From Solanum dulcamara (taxonomy: Eukaryota; Streptophyta; Magnoliopsida; Solanales; Solanaceae): DNA of 64,000 bases. The first letter of the stretch is position 1, and each line of letters opens with the position of its first letter. This document shows, in pieces, positions 11,505 to 23,255 of the stretch. The position numbers and the translations under genes are program-made. Where the stretch lies: contig NC_077237.1 of the NCBI RefSeq assembly GCF_947179165.1, positions 66,013,523-66,077,522 on the forward strand. The letters are read 5' to 3'. Below the pieces are notes generated by a model that searched no databases, was not told the origin of the DNA, and saw only the letters and a program-made list of their open reading frames with translations.

Positions 11505-12150
11505 CTAGTAGGGACATTCCGTAAGAAGGAATAGAGACAAGTTGGGTATCATGGAGGAGATCGATACCAAAATCAACTTTTCTTTTGGAGGGATACCGAT
11601 AAGGTCTTTGGGGAAGACATCGGGGAACTCATTGACTACGGGGACCGACTCAAGAGGAGGAACTTCAAAATCGACATCTTTAACCCTCATAATGTGGTAA
11701 AAGCAACCCTTAGCAATCAATTTCTGGGCCTTAAGATAAGAGATGAACTTACCCTTCACTACCAAATCACGACCCTTCCATTCAAGAATGGACTCATTTG
11801 GAAAGTGGAACTTGACTCGATGAGTCCTACAATCTATAGAAGCATAAGATGCACGTAACCAATCCATCCCAAGTATAACATCAAAATCTACCATGTCAAG
11901 CTCTATAAGATCACAAGGGACAACTTTATGCAAAATGGACATGGGATAACCCTTATAAACTTTTCTAGCCACAACCGACTCACCCATGAGGGTAGACACC
12001 AAATTAAGCTCTACTAATATTTCGAGCAATATATCAAACCTATTAGCTAAGAATAGAGTAACATACGACAAGTTTGCACCCGGGTCTAACAATACATTCA
12101 CATCAAAAGTAAATACCTTTAACATACCGATGATAACATTTGGTGCTACC
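11505..12150 (-). pseudogene. Aspartic protease to RT linker of element B
   Basis: One of the longer open stretches in B (about 200 codons). VNVLLDPGANLSYVT is the aspartic protease active-site region, but the catalytic triad normally read as DSG is DPG here. MDWLRASYASIDC and FDVILGMDWL are the conserved protease C-terminal motif. Next come KGCFYHIMRVKD and VVNEFPDVFP, the lead-in to RT. The loss of Ser next to the catalytic Asp would be expected to weaken the enzyme. The stretch ends in a shift near 11520. Confidence 0.85.
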
Positions 12151-13236
12151 TCAACCTCTTACCTCCCATATAAGTAGAAGTGGTTGGTGTGCTGGCCATC
12201 ACCACCTCTACAATCCCTAGAATGATTACCCGTTTTTCCATATTTAGAGCATGCATTGGAGCCAGCTAAGCACTCCCTTTTGTGAGTTTTCCCACACTTC
12301 TTACACATGGGGAAAGCCTGGGCACCAATATTCTCTTTTTGGACCATTAGGATAGCACCCTTATCCTTGTTGAACTTGGGAGGAGGAGTATTGGTTGAAC
12401 CTTATCCCAAAAACCATTGTCCACCTTGGACCTTCCATTGTTAACATACCCGGACCTTTGAGGGTTGCACTCTCCACCATCCACTCTAGCTTTCTTGAAC
12501 CCTCTCAAACTCTCCATCAACTTTTCTTTTTTGATTTTTTGGGCATATGTCATTAACCGGGAGATGCCCATATCCTTGACCAACAAAGCCATTTTGCACT
12601 CTTTAGACACCAAGCTTGAGACACCGTAAATAAACTTACTCATCTTTCTCCTGGGTCGAAGACTATGAAGGGAGCATACTTAGACAATTTTTTGAATTCG
12701 AGGGCATACTCTCTCATACTCATACTTTCTTGAAGGAGGTTGATGAAATCTTAGATTTTGACCTCCCTTGGCTCCAATGAAAAGAAATGGTCTAGGAAGG
12801 AACCCTTGAACTCTTCCCATCCTATCGGCCTAATTTCTTCATCCCTCTCAATAACCCATTATTCATACCAAACTTGTGCCACACCTTTGACTTGATAGGC
12901 CACTAGCTCATCCTTCCCATTTGGAGGCACACCCATGATATCCACAAATTGGTACACCTCATCGATGAATTCCATAGGTTCCTCATCTATTTTAGAACCA
13001 TCTAACTCAGGCAGATTTATCTTTTGGAAATACCAAGTCCTAGAAGCCAAATTTTGCACTTGAAGAGGAGGAACACCTTAATTCCCTTGGTTGGCTACAG
13101 CTTGGGCCAACAGTGTGATAATATTTTGGAATTCCACATAAGTTACCCCTTCTTCATGATGTGGAGCATTGGGAACTAGAAGATCTTAGTACTTATCGTC
13201 AACCCTTTCTCTTGGAGGTGGTCTTCTTCGTGGCAT
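12150..13236 (-). pseudogene. Gag of element B with two zinc knuckles
   Basis: Starts at the ATG 13236-13234 (MPRRRPPPRERV), about 150 bases inside the PBS. INLPELDGSKIDEEPMEFID and YQVKGVAQVWYE (12859-13059) are the capsid core. YALEFKKLSKYAP and SKFIYGVSSLV follow. The nucleocapsid part (12159-12347) has CKKCGKTHKREC and a second knuckle CSKYGKTGNHSRDC in which one zinc Cys is Tyr. Several stops (after VDDKY, after ANQGN, after VWYE) and at least one shift break the frame. Double-knuckle Gag is usual for this chromovirus group. Confidence 0.85.
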
Positions 13237-13387
13237 TATTTAGAGAGCACGATATGAATTCGAAAGAAGTGAAAATTTTCTTAAATATCCCATAGTATCC
13301 TATTCATACTTATGGCATGCTTCACAACCATGAACACGACCCTATTTGATGCGATATGTTGGACTTTGAGGACCAATTCAAAACCTG

Positions 13388-13399
13388 GCTATGATACCA
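13388..13399 (-). other. Primer-binding site of element B (tRNA-iMet)
   Basis: Minus-strand TGGTATCATAGC, one base off the initiator tRNA-Met complement, four bases inside the LTR terminus at 13404. It supports minus orientation and the LTR boundary. Confidence 0.85.
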
Positions 13400-13403
13400 A
13401 GTT

Positions 13404-15399
13404 TGTCATGATCCAAGCCTAGGACCTAGACGTGAGATGGAAAACGAAGTACCCGGAGGAACCTCATCCAAGCCTCTTAGCATTTCATTAAGATTTTCAT
13501 TAATAATAATAATCAAATAACCAGAAATGTAAGGGATAACGAGACTAAGGGATTCCACATAGAATAAGAGTCAAGTCATTTGAACATCATACATATGGTT
13601 GTCCAACTATACCTTCTACTTTAAAGACTTGGCGGGGGCTAAGACATGTCCCTAGTTCATCCTCAAGATATAAATCAAAAGTACAAAAGTAACTCAAAAG
13701 TCTATACAAACATAAGCTAGAAAGATAGGAGTGTTATTCTCGAAATATGTGAATTCACCAAATAGTAGTAGACTTCAACGATCAAACTTAGCCACGGGGA
13801 GGAGAATGTGGAGAAACATCAGTCCCTAGATGGTGATATCATATAGGAAAAAGTATGCGTTAGTACTTTGAATATACTAAGTTAACACAATATGATACTT
13901 TACTTAAGGACCTCTTAGGCCGAGTCTCCATCAACTTGCCACATTCGGTGCTAGTTCAATCCCACAGAATAAATTTAGATATCATATTAACATAAGGAAT
14001 TATATAACTTTAGGCATCAAAACATTATTCAGTGGAATAGATCATTAAAACATTTCATTTGATTCAAAATGTGAGAATTGTCCTTTCATATTAAATCCTT
14101 TCTTTGGCTAAGAAACCTCTTCATCATCATTCAATCATTTCATATGACTCCCTTAAACATAAACATTTGCTTTATAAACTTTCATTTGGAGTCAAAGCTT
14201 TCATTTCACCTTTACTTTAACATAAGAAAAACTAGGTGGGTTTGTTTCATAACCTTCAAATGCATTTAAAGAATTCTTGTATGCATGAGAGTATTGAAAA
14301 TGCATCAAATTAAATATCTTAAAATAACCCACAATATACACTTTAAAACCACTTTCAAGCCTTCATATAATAACTTTAACAAATCCTTATTTTCATGAAA
14401 TTGAGAGTCAATATGCATCAATATAAGTACATAAACTTCAAGTGTATCATAATATATGAATTTAGAATCATCATGTAAAAGTCCATAAGAATTCATCATT
14501 TAGAATGTGAAATATCAAGTTGAGGAAAATATTTGGGCTCCATGGGTGGAAGAACCCATGGATGAAACTCACATACCTTGGGGAAACAAAATCCCTATTG
14601 AAGACTTGGGAAGGATAAGAGACTTGAAGATTCCTTGAGTAGAAACCCTAACTTGCCTTGAAGTTCTTGGGAGAGTTTGACAAAAGGGAATTTGAGTGTC
14701 TTCAGTCTAAGTGTGAAGAATGAGGTCTTATAAGGGTTTACCGTCTTTAGATGGGTGAATTCTACCATCAAAACAACTCCACTTTGAATTAAAACATAGG
14801 AAAATGCCAAAATGTCCTTTTGAAAAATCTAGTCGGAACAAGCTTCATGGGGACCCTTCACGTTATGTGGTGCTCACCACAGTCTGGGGTGCTCACCACA
14901 AACAGTGGTAGGATCCCTTGGTAAGGGACTTAAAAAATATTTTGGAAAAAGCATGCAGGTTAAGTCTTTAAAGCTTCATCAAGGAACCCATTCACGGTCC
15001 ATAAAGTACACGACGGCTGTGAAATGTGGCCGTGGTGAAGGTCCTATAGGAGGCCAATAGAGTGATCACCACAGGGAAACACCATGGTCCGTGGAAGGTT
15101 CCACAATTCGTGATGGGTGTCCGTGGACTTTGCCTTGGGAAATTTCTTGAGGATCTTGGGTAGGGGGCACCACGGAGGGTTTCAAGGTCCGTGATGCTTA
15201 CCATGGTCCGTGGCTCCATCCTGGTTAGTCCCCTGCAAGTTTGAGTCTCTAAATCTCTACCACGGTTGCTCACCACAGTCTGTGGTGCTTACCATGGCCC
15301 GTGACTACTTCTGTGGTCAGCTTCTGGTGCCAGTTTCTGCAACTTTCTAAAATCCTTTATTCCTTAGTTTTGGACCTTTCACATTTCTCGAGTCTTACA
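13404..15399 (-). repeat. 5' LTR of element B (2.0 kb)
   Basis: Minus-strand read starts TGTAAGACTCGAG (ending at 15399) and ends TTGGATCATGACA (at 13404), next to the PBS. No protein family is seen inside. The U3 part carries a dense array of CACCACAG/CTGTGGTG-type words (listed separately). The partner LTR on the left is missing. Confidence 0.8.
14865..15310. repeat. Array of short palindromic words in LTR B
   Basis: Within 450 bp the words GTGCTCACCACAGTC, CACCATGGTCCGTGG, ACCACGG, TCCGTGATGCTTACCATGG and CACCACAGTCTGTGGTG recur about ten times, many as near-perfect inverted pairs. Spacing is irregular, so this is not a simple satellite. It lies in the U3 half, upstream of the expected promoter. 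Confidence 0.75.
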
Positions 15400-15404
15400 G
15401 CAAA

Positions 15405-17158
15405 TCATCTCAATCGATAGAAACTCCAATCCCAATATCTAGTATCTCACTCATATCACCTTCTCAGCCATCACAGATAAGTATATGCACAAATAATGAG
15501 TGAAAATAGAATGGATATTCACATATAATGTCATATAGTCCACAATCACCCAATTAGTCAATATCATATCAACAACATATAAATATATCCAAATATCCAC
15601 AACAAGCCTAAGGATCTACCACATCGAATACCACATGTCATCTCCTCTCAGTTGTTTTCCATTTATTACCCCACTCTTTATCATCAAGTTCAATTGAATA
15701 TCAATAGTTCTTAAAACCACTTTCTATCAATCCTCAACACATAAAATGTGAATACATGTTCCTACAAGCTTATGAATATGTTTAGAATTTCACTTGCCTT
15801 AGCCAAAAGTCATGAACAATCCGAAATCAAAGGTTTTCCTCTCAGACGATACTCTAAATCACCACAATCTAATCAAGTATAGACTCACAATCATATTTCA
15901 AAGCTAATGACACTAAAATCAAGCAATGCTGGTGAAAAATGGTAAAATAATCAAAAACCTCTCTCATCAAAAAATGAAATTGAAATCTGATTATTTTTAG
16001 ATGAAAATATTCCTCAAATATTTAGAAATATAATGGTAAAAACCATTTAAAAAATGAAATTAAAATGAGTTCACAATCAATAGATAATTAAATTTGCATT
16101 GGTCTTGAAAAAACCCAATTCCTCCAACTCAGAATCACTAATTTCATGCTTAAAATCCAAATTAAGTAATGGGTAATCAAGAAAATAGGTAGAATATCTT
16201 ACCCAATGTTTTCTGGCAAGAAATCCATTTTAAATCGTCTATCCCAAGCTTTGAAACTCAAAAATGGTGGACAATGTCTTAAACCCCAACTTAACACTAT
16301 TCAGACAAAATTTTCTCTTCGCGAACCCAGACAACTTACCCCCCGAACATGGAGAAGTATCAGCTATATCTCCGCGAACATGAAGAGGGAAACCAAGACT
16401 CTTCGCGAATGCAGAGAAGGATCCATGAACGCGGAAAAGGATTCCAGTACCTCCACGAACAGGAAAAAGGGTTTCACAGGCACCAGATAGAAGATTTTCA
16501 CCATGTCTCAAAGTCACGAAATAGACCCTCGGGGTTCATTTGGGACACCCTGTACACAAATCATATAAACAACCCTACTAAATTCAATGTTTCATAGTCA
16601 ATGAAATCATCAAAATTCAAATTCGAGGACTCCTTAACCCGAAATGTAATAAATCGGAACTAAACTAATTTTGACACTTTAAATACCCAACATATCCCTG
16701 GGACCTCTAACAATTACAATGAAGCCATTTCTAGTGTAAGTATCACCCCCGAAACCATTGGAACCATCATAAATTCAATCCGAGCATCCAAACTCTAAAT
16801 GTTGACCAAAGTCATACTTGGATCAAACTTTAACTTAATTTCCAACTTCGGACCTAAAATCCATGTTTCAGCTCCAAATATAATTTGAACAGCTCACCTA
16901 AACGAATTTCCACATTTTGGAATTGATGGAATCAACGGAATTCTATTTCGAGACTTGAAACTCTAAATGACTCCGAAACTCAAAATTCGACAACTTAAGC
17001 ATTTAAAACTTATTTCTTTAGAAAAACCTTAACTTTTCACAATAATTCCAAAAAATAACTTTCAAACCCAATCTAAAATGACTCAGAGAAACAGACGAGA
17101 GGGGTGAAATAGTAATTATTTTTAAAAAATATCAAAAATGACGTTAAGGGTCATTACA
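15405..17158 (-). repeat. LTR of element C (right part)
   Basis: On the minus strand it starts TGTAATGACCCTTAACG (ending at 17158), a standard gypsy LTR opening. The last 267 bp before 17158 match 31393-31655, the remaining piece of C's other LTR. The left end is covered by element B, which inserted near 15400. Frames such as 16206-16490 on either strand show no family. Contains the CGCGAAC word array at 16310-16490. Confidence 0.72.
16310..16490. repeat. CGCGAAC-type word array in LTR C
   Basis: Six degenerate repeats spaced about 25-35 bp: TTCGCGAACCCAGAC, CCCGAACATGGAGAAG, CCGCGAACATGAAGAGG, TTCGCGAATGCAGAGAAGG, ATGAACGCGGAAAAGG and CCACGAACAGGAAAAAGG. Same relative place in the LTR as the palindrome array of LTR B but an unrelated sequence. 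Confidence 0.7.
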
Positions 17159-19342
17159 TCATCCACTACTAAAAATCATATTTATCCTCGAACATAAAGT
17201 AAAAGAAAGAAGGATACTCGACACTACCAAAAGTACGAGGCATAACCTCTAAGTTCAGTATTTTGCATCCCCAAGTAAACTCATCCTTAGACCATATCTT
17301 CAGAAACCTTTATCAGACTGAATTTTCAAATTGAACTTTGGCGAATCTACTAGTAAGGTGTAATCTCAAGTCACGGACTAACTCATGGAAAAAATCTAAA
17401 TCGAACTCCTCCAAATCACTGCATAACCATCAAGACAATTCTCCATTACTTAACCACAAGAGAACTACTAAACTAATACCCACCAAAATTAGGGGTGGGC
17501 TTTAATCAGCCACCCAACCACTCCAACACATGAACTATTACCGATTCTAACAAAACTACATTCTCACAACCAAGTCATTCCATATTCTTGGGTTATACCA
17601 ATCTGATCCATAGACATCGGTTACTCATCATAGGGAGAACGGATTCATATGACCGAAATAATAAAATGGTCAAGCGCCCATCTAGTGAGAAGTACCTCCA
17701 AGCATAGAAAACCTCAAAAAACACCATCAAACCTGACAAACAAGTAGTTGTGGTTGTAATCAACCCCTTAGATTCAATTTATACATAGTCGGAACATGAA
17801 CTCGATTTTGAGGTGCGCAACAAGACTACCAATATTTGCAAATATACAACATCTCTTCTATAACTCCTTCTAAGCACGGTGATACATGTGAAATTTCTAA
17901 AAACCTTCAACTGCCTCAAGGCAATGCCCAACCAGCCATATATGACCTGGCGAAACTTGCACAAGCATCTTACCCTACCAAGAGGGCATGGATTGGTACA
18001 TTCGATCCACCACTAGGAATCCATCCAGGGAAGTGAAAACACGCATGGGAATGGACATGGAATCATACTCCAAATCATTTTTGAATCAAAGTAGGTATTC
18101 ACATTAAAGTGTATTGAACCGAAGTCGGATAACACAAGATATTCCTTTCATAGTGTCCATACCACGTATTCCAATTCATATGACTTTATCATCACCCAAC
18201 CCGATCTCATAACAATCATAAACATACTCAATTTACCAAATTTCACATACCCTTTACACTCCACTAAGCCAACACTCCCAATGCTATCAAAAAATCATGA
18301 TCACACCAGCCAGTTACTTTACTCTCCAACCGTCACTAATATCCAGGTCATTTTAGCAACACATTATTGTATCCAAAATTCCAAACCATGGAATTTTATC
18401 CTTCTATTTAAGAATTCCATGACAGATATGTGTCCCACCCAATATTGATTATCGCAATTCCAAATCCCTTAGCACTTTCTCATTATGATAAAACTATTGA
18501 GTCACGCTCACTATCAACTTCACATAATCTTTCACTTACCTAGTTCAAACTATTATTCAACTATTAGGCACTTCATGCTATAACCTAGAAAAATCCTTGA
18601 TTACCTCGATAATTTTGTATACTAAGAATATATGACCCATGGAACGTACCACAGTAGTTTGAGTGATCCCATCAGCAGAGCAGTATTAATCCCACTCGAT
18701 TGTCTTTATAACCATGTAGAACTATAGCTCACCCTGTAGTGCATTCATAAGTCGCATACCATAATTTGGGCAATTTAGCCCCACATAAAACATAAAATCT
18801 TCGATACCTTACTATTTATCACCCAATCTAAATCAAAACCAAACCTTTAAAAAGTCATTGATGACCCATCATACATTCGCTCTCTACCAGCCTACCTTGC
18901 ATTGTCATATATGAACTCAAAGGTGAAAACCCATACAACCTTCAACTCTGAACATAGGGATCTACACCTGAGGTCTTTTTTCTTCATATTTGTTAGCTTG
19001 TATCCACCGTCCAATATGGTCAGAAAATTTAAAATCTTAACTTATACTCATGATGCAATACCAAATGCTTGAACTCTTTGATGCACTAGACTCATGTTCC
19101 TTCCCTTAACTTATTTATGGATACATCACTATATCACATTATATCCATTGAGAAGGCCTTACTCAAATAGCCCACATATTTATACCCATTAAAATTTACC
19201 AAAGCATTTCAATCTCCAGTTGGAAGTGATATGGACCATTCCGTATGCCATATCGATAGGAGAAGCAACATATCCCATAACCTCACCTAAGTAAACACAG
19301 GTTCCTTGGCAGTAGATGTGTCATAACCTTTCAAAATATGCA
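17159..19342 (-). mobile_element. Internal part of element C, no coding sequence seen
   Basis: Begins right after the LTR start at 17158 with a TTCGAGGATAAA-type lead (minus strand 17159-17200), the usual sequence before the polypurine tract, so this is the 3' internal end of C. Across 2.2 kb on both strands no RT, integrase, protease or Gag motif was found; the short frames at 17779-17964 and 17836-18036 match nothing. C could be a non-autonomous large retrotransposon derivative or simply very old. It continues at 31119 after element E. Confidence 0.5.
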
Positions 19343-19347
19343 CCCAC

Positions 19348-21554
19348 TGTAAGACCCCATATGATAAAAAGTCGAACGAAAGAAAAATCTTAAGAAAAGT
19401 CGACTGAACCCAAGTCTACGACTTGGTATATGATTCATGGGGACTATTATGAGTCGTGGACATGAGATTAGGGATGGAGAATTTACTAAGGAAAAATTAG
19501 AGTTGACGAGTCAAATGACAACTCATAGAGAAAAAGACGACTCGTAGAAATGAGTAACCGTGGTAAGGCCTGATGACCTGCAGGTGACACCCTCAGAACC
19601 AACTCTACTACTCAATTGGATGAGTCGTAGAGGAGATGACGACTCATCAAAATGATTCATATGCAAACTTCAGAGGCTTAGTTAATGGGTAGTTTCTTAG
19701 ACTCGTAGGACGAGTGGCCTTGCGAATTGTAGACTCCTCGATGAATTGTAAACGTGAGTCATAAAAAAAGTTTAGAGAATTGGTTTTTAGGTCTTTCTCA
19801 ACTGTAATCACTGCCTCTACAAATCGTAGAGTGCCCTTGTAGGGCTGTCTCACTCAGGATTAAAGAAGGGTAGTTTGGTATTTTCCCCCATATTTTAATA
19901 GTGTATATAGATATCTTTAGGGATATATTCATTACGTAATTGGTCCGAAATACTCCTAAACTCTTTTATTCCTTCGTTAATTCTCAAACAAATTCTAGAA
20001 TTCACTTCCAAGGTTCCTCAAGAGTTCATAAAGGATTTCTTTAAGATCAAACTTTCTTCTTCAAATTCAAGTCCAGTTTCTATCATGGTATGTATGGATT
20101 GATTCATGAGTCCTTTCTATTCATGGAGTCTAAGGTTTACTTCAAAAAATCTAATAAAATGTAATTACTTTTAAACTTCAAGTTTAATGAATTGCATTGG
20201 GCTTTCTCAATTATGTTTTAATCATTACTAATGATCATTGCAAGTATATTTCTATTTAAATTACATGATTTTAAGTTAAATTATGAATTTTCATGCATGA
20301 AGCTATTTTCTATGATGAATTACATGAAGTATGAGTATGAAGTTCAATGACTTCAAGGTATTCTATAGTTTTCAACAAAATTATTTATGTACTCAAGTTT
20401 TTCTTCTAAATTCAAGTATGAATCATGACTACGGATTTTAAATATGATCAAATTGAGATATTCATGCAAGTTATGAAGAATGGAGACTCAAGGCCCTCTG
20501 TGGTGACCTAAGAATCCCATGATAAGAATTATGTAAGTATGATTTGTAATGATGAAAGTCCAATTCTCACATTGCAATTATGTTATGAAATAAGCTACTC
20601 TAGGAATTTCAAACCTGCGATCATGTCTATGATATATGTTCACTATGATTTCTACACTATGTATATATTCCATGGGATTTGACTTAGCACAAAGTGGGCT
20701 CGAGGTGGAGGCCCTACCAAAAGCCTTAGTAGCAGCCTCTTATCCCTTAAAATATGTGCCAATGTAGGTTTTCTGTATGGCTTAGTTAGTGGATCCACAT
20801 ATAACGTATATACGTGACCCGCTTAGCAAAGTAGAGTCTACCTTGGTAAGTAGATTCTCCTTTTCTTTTTCGTATGGACAGATAACGATATTACATGTTA
20901 TAGCTTGCATGGTCTTATTGTCAATTATGGCTCCTATCCCACATATGAATATGCTCACTATGTTATTTTATGATTTTTAACAAAGTCCGTTAAAGGCTTT
21001 GATCATCATGTTGTCCTCGTTACTTTACTGATCTTCTTTATTATGTACTTTCTTTGATCATCGCATCCTATGATTTTAATTGGATGTCATGCCCATGTAC
21101 TTAGTACATTTGAACGTACTAACACATATATGTTGCCTACACTATCTTATAATATAAGGATTGATATTTAGGATCACACTCATACACGTGGATAGTGAAC
21201 TTCCATTCCGGCAAACTTTTGGTAAGTCTTCATCTATTGAGGACTAGATATTGAGTTGGTTATTGCTTTCAAAGAATTTTCATTATGATTCATTTTGAGC
21301 GTGAGCTAGGGACATTACTTAGCCCCCGCCTATTTTTTATTAGTAGAGGCATGTGTTGGATAAAATATATAGAGTTATGTAGAGTCTTAAATGGTCGATT
21401 TTATTCCCTTTACATTCTATGTCAGACTTTTCTTATGCTATGTTCTGCTTTATTTTACCTTATGTATGATTTATGCTATGTCAAGAGGCTAGGTTAAAGT
21501 CCTTTAGGATTTCGATTGCCGTGTTATGACTAGACACTAGGTCGGGTTGTGACA
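19348..21554 (+). repeat. 5' LTR of element E
   Basis: TGTAAGACCCCATATG at the left and GTCGGGTTGTGACA at the right, 2207 bp. The U3 part (19410-19850) is crowded with GACTCGTAG, GACGACTCATAG, GATGAGTCGTAG and similar words on both strands. The U5 part shares phrases with LTRs D and H (CATATGAATATGCTCAC, GTACATTTGAACGTACTAA, CTTAGCCCCCGCC), which shows they are one broad family. Confidence 0.88.
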
Positions 21555-21558
21555 AATT

Positions 21559-21570
21559 TTGTATTAGAGC
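21559..21570 (+). other. Primer-binding site of element E (degenerate)
   Basis: TTGTATTAGAGC against TGGTATCAGAGC: two changes, one of them C to T. It lies four bases after the LTR end, the standard place. Confidence 0.75.
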
Positions 21571-21737
21571 ACAAGGTTTAAGATGTCCTAGGGTGTCTAA
21601 CATGCTGCATCCCGTAGAGTCTTATTCATAGATGTGATATTTTAGGAATTCTTATTCTTTCATGATCTATGTCATATGATAAAGTGTAATCTAATAGTTT
21701 CTTTCCCTAACATTTTTCCTTTGTGATTTTTCAGAAA

Positions 21738-22859
21738 ATACCTCTAAGAAAACTGTCATTTCCTAGGGGGAACAATGTTAACGAAGTCCAAGATCCCCCG
21801 GCTCCTCAAGGCAATGGCCCTTTGCCCGAACAAGTGACACATGCAGAGTTTCGGACCGCTTTTACCATGCTATCCCAAGTAGTGGCCAATTAAGAGGTTG
21901 CGGGTTCTCAAAATGTTCCTACTCTGGCCTTAGGTGTAAGGGATTTTGCACAGATGAACCCTTTTGAGTTCTATGATTGAAAAGTCGATGAAAACCCTAA
22001 GAGCTGATTGATGAAGTCTATAAAATAGTGATTATCATGGGGGTGACTTTAGAAGAGAAAGTGGAGTTGGCAGCTTACCAACTCAAGGGTGTTGCTCAAG
22101 TTTGGCATACTCAATAGAAGTTAGAGAGAGTAGACAAAGGTCCTACTAAATAGGAAGTGTTCAAACTTGCTTTCCTTGATTGTTTTTTCCCTCTTGATCT
22201 AAGGGAAGATAAAGTGTTGGAGTTTATTAACCTTCGACAAGGAAATATTGGGATGAGTTACTATGCCCTCAAGTTTACTCAGTTATCCAAGTATGCTCCT
22301 TCATTGGTTGTCGATCTATGTGCCCAAATGAGTCAATTCATATTGGTGTTGTCTAAATTAGTTACTAAAGAATGTCATACCTCTATGTTTGTTAAGGAGA
22401 TGGACATATCTCAGCTCATCACTTTCGCTGAATAAATTGAAAGAGAAAAGCTCAAGGAGATGAGAATCAAGGATTTTGAGAGGGTCCGGTATGAAGGTGG
22501 GTTCTTTATTTCTAGGACTGGTAGTAGTGGTAGTGTCCCTTTTCAACAAGGCTAAGGTTCAAGAAAGAAGTTTGCTAAAGATGGGTCTCATTCCTTAAAG
22601 TACAAGGAGGGGGATATGTGAATGCTAGTAGCCCTTCTTTTCCTAAGTGTGCAAAATTTGGAAAGAATCATGGAGGAAAATTTTTGGTGGGAACGAGTGC
22701 TTTATATGGATGTGGAAAAATGGTCTATAAGCAATTTGAGTGCCTTCATATTGCCAACAAAGGTGGACAAAGTCATCCATAAGGAGGCCAAGTGCAATAG
22801 GCCGCCTAAGCTCAATCTAAGAGTGGCCAATGCAACAATCGATTTTACGCACTTTATGC
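21738..22859 (+). pseudogene. Gag of element E
   Basis: The expected start codon at 21738 reads ATA, followed by PLRKLSFPRGNNVNEVQD, so the initiation site is lost by a single G-to-A change. NGPLPEQVTHAEFRTAFTML and MNPFEFYD follow. VYKIVIIMG and AAYQLKGVAQVWHTQ lie in the capsid core, and NLRQGNIGMSYYALKFTQLS in 22157-22435. The zinc-knuckle region (about 22640-22750) keeps only scattered Cys residues (CGKMVYKQFEC). In-frame stops occur at about 21891, 21979 and 22434 and in several other places. Belongs to the same Gag type as elements B and D. Confidence 0.82.
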
Positions 22860-23250
22860 GAGGCAAGATGTGGACAAGACTCTCGATGTGGTCACAGGTA
22901 TATTATGGGTCTTTAACTTTGATTTTTATGCATTGCTCGATCTGGGTGCCAAGTTGTCTTTTGTTACTCCTTACCTTTCTATCTTGGTGTATGCTCTGAA
23001 ATGTTGTTAGAACCCTTTTTGGTTTATACTCCCGTTGGAGATGGTATTAGCCAAGAGAGTTTATAGAAATTATCCCATGTCGGTCTTGTATGAGGTTATT
23101 CCATATGATCTTGTTAAACTAGACATGACTGATTTTGACACCATTCTTGGCATGGATTGGTTATATGCCGCTTATGCATCTATTGATTATAAACCCTTAG
23201 GGTCAAGTTTCAATTTTCTAATGAGCCTACTCTAGAATGGAAAGTTAATG
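22860..23250 (+). pseudogene. Aspartic protease of element E
   Basis: Processing protease of the gag-pol product. DFYALLDLGAKLSFVTPYL (about 22917-22975) is the active-site loop, with DSG changed to DLG, so the conserved Ser is gone. After a stop, RVYRNYPMSVLYEVIPYDLV, then DFDTILGMDWLYAAYASID (23035-23190), gives the conserved C-terminal motif. Broken by a stop between the two halves. Comparable to the proteases of B and D. Confidence 0.8.
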
Positions 23251-23255
23251 ATTCA

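Larger units (their letters stand above)
8830..15399 (-). mobile_element. Ty3/gypsy chromovirus B, degenerate, one LTR
   Basis: Reading leftward from the LTR at 13404-15399: PBS, Gag, two zinc knuckles, protease, RT, RNase H, integrase and a chromodomain, the order of a Tekay/Del-type chromovirus. The body stops near 8830, just after the chromodomain; no polypurine tract or 3' LTR follows, so the left end is truncated. The right LTR end (15399) abuts sequence of element C's LTR, so B probably inserted into C. Every frame is interrupted, so B is dead. With only one LTR there is no target duplication to confirm the boundary. Confidence 0.8.

Noticed and set aside
16206..16597. Three overlapping frames of 82-94 codons
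   Set aside because: Inside LTR C over the CGCGAAC word array; openness on both strands reflects repeat composition.
17779..18036. Opposed small frames as a gene in element C
   Set aside because: 61 and 66 codons, no family, no neighbouring signals; expected by chance in 2 kb.
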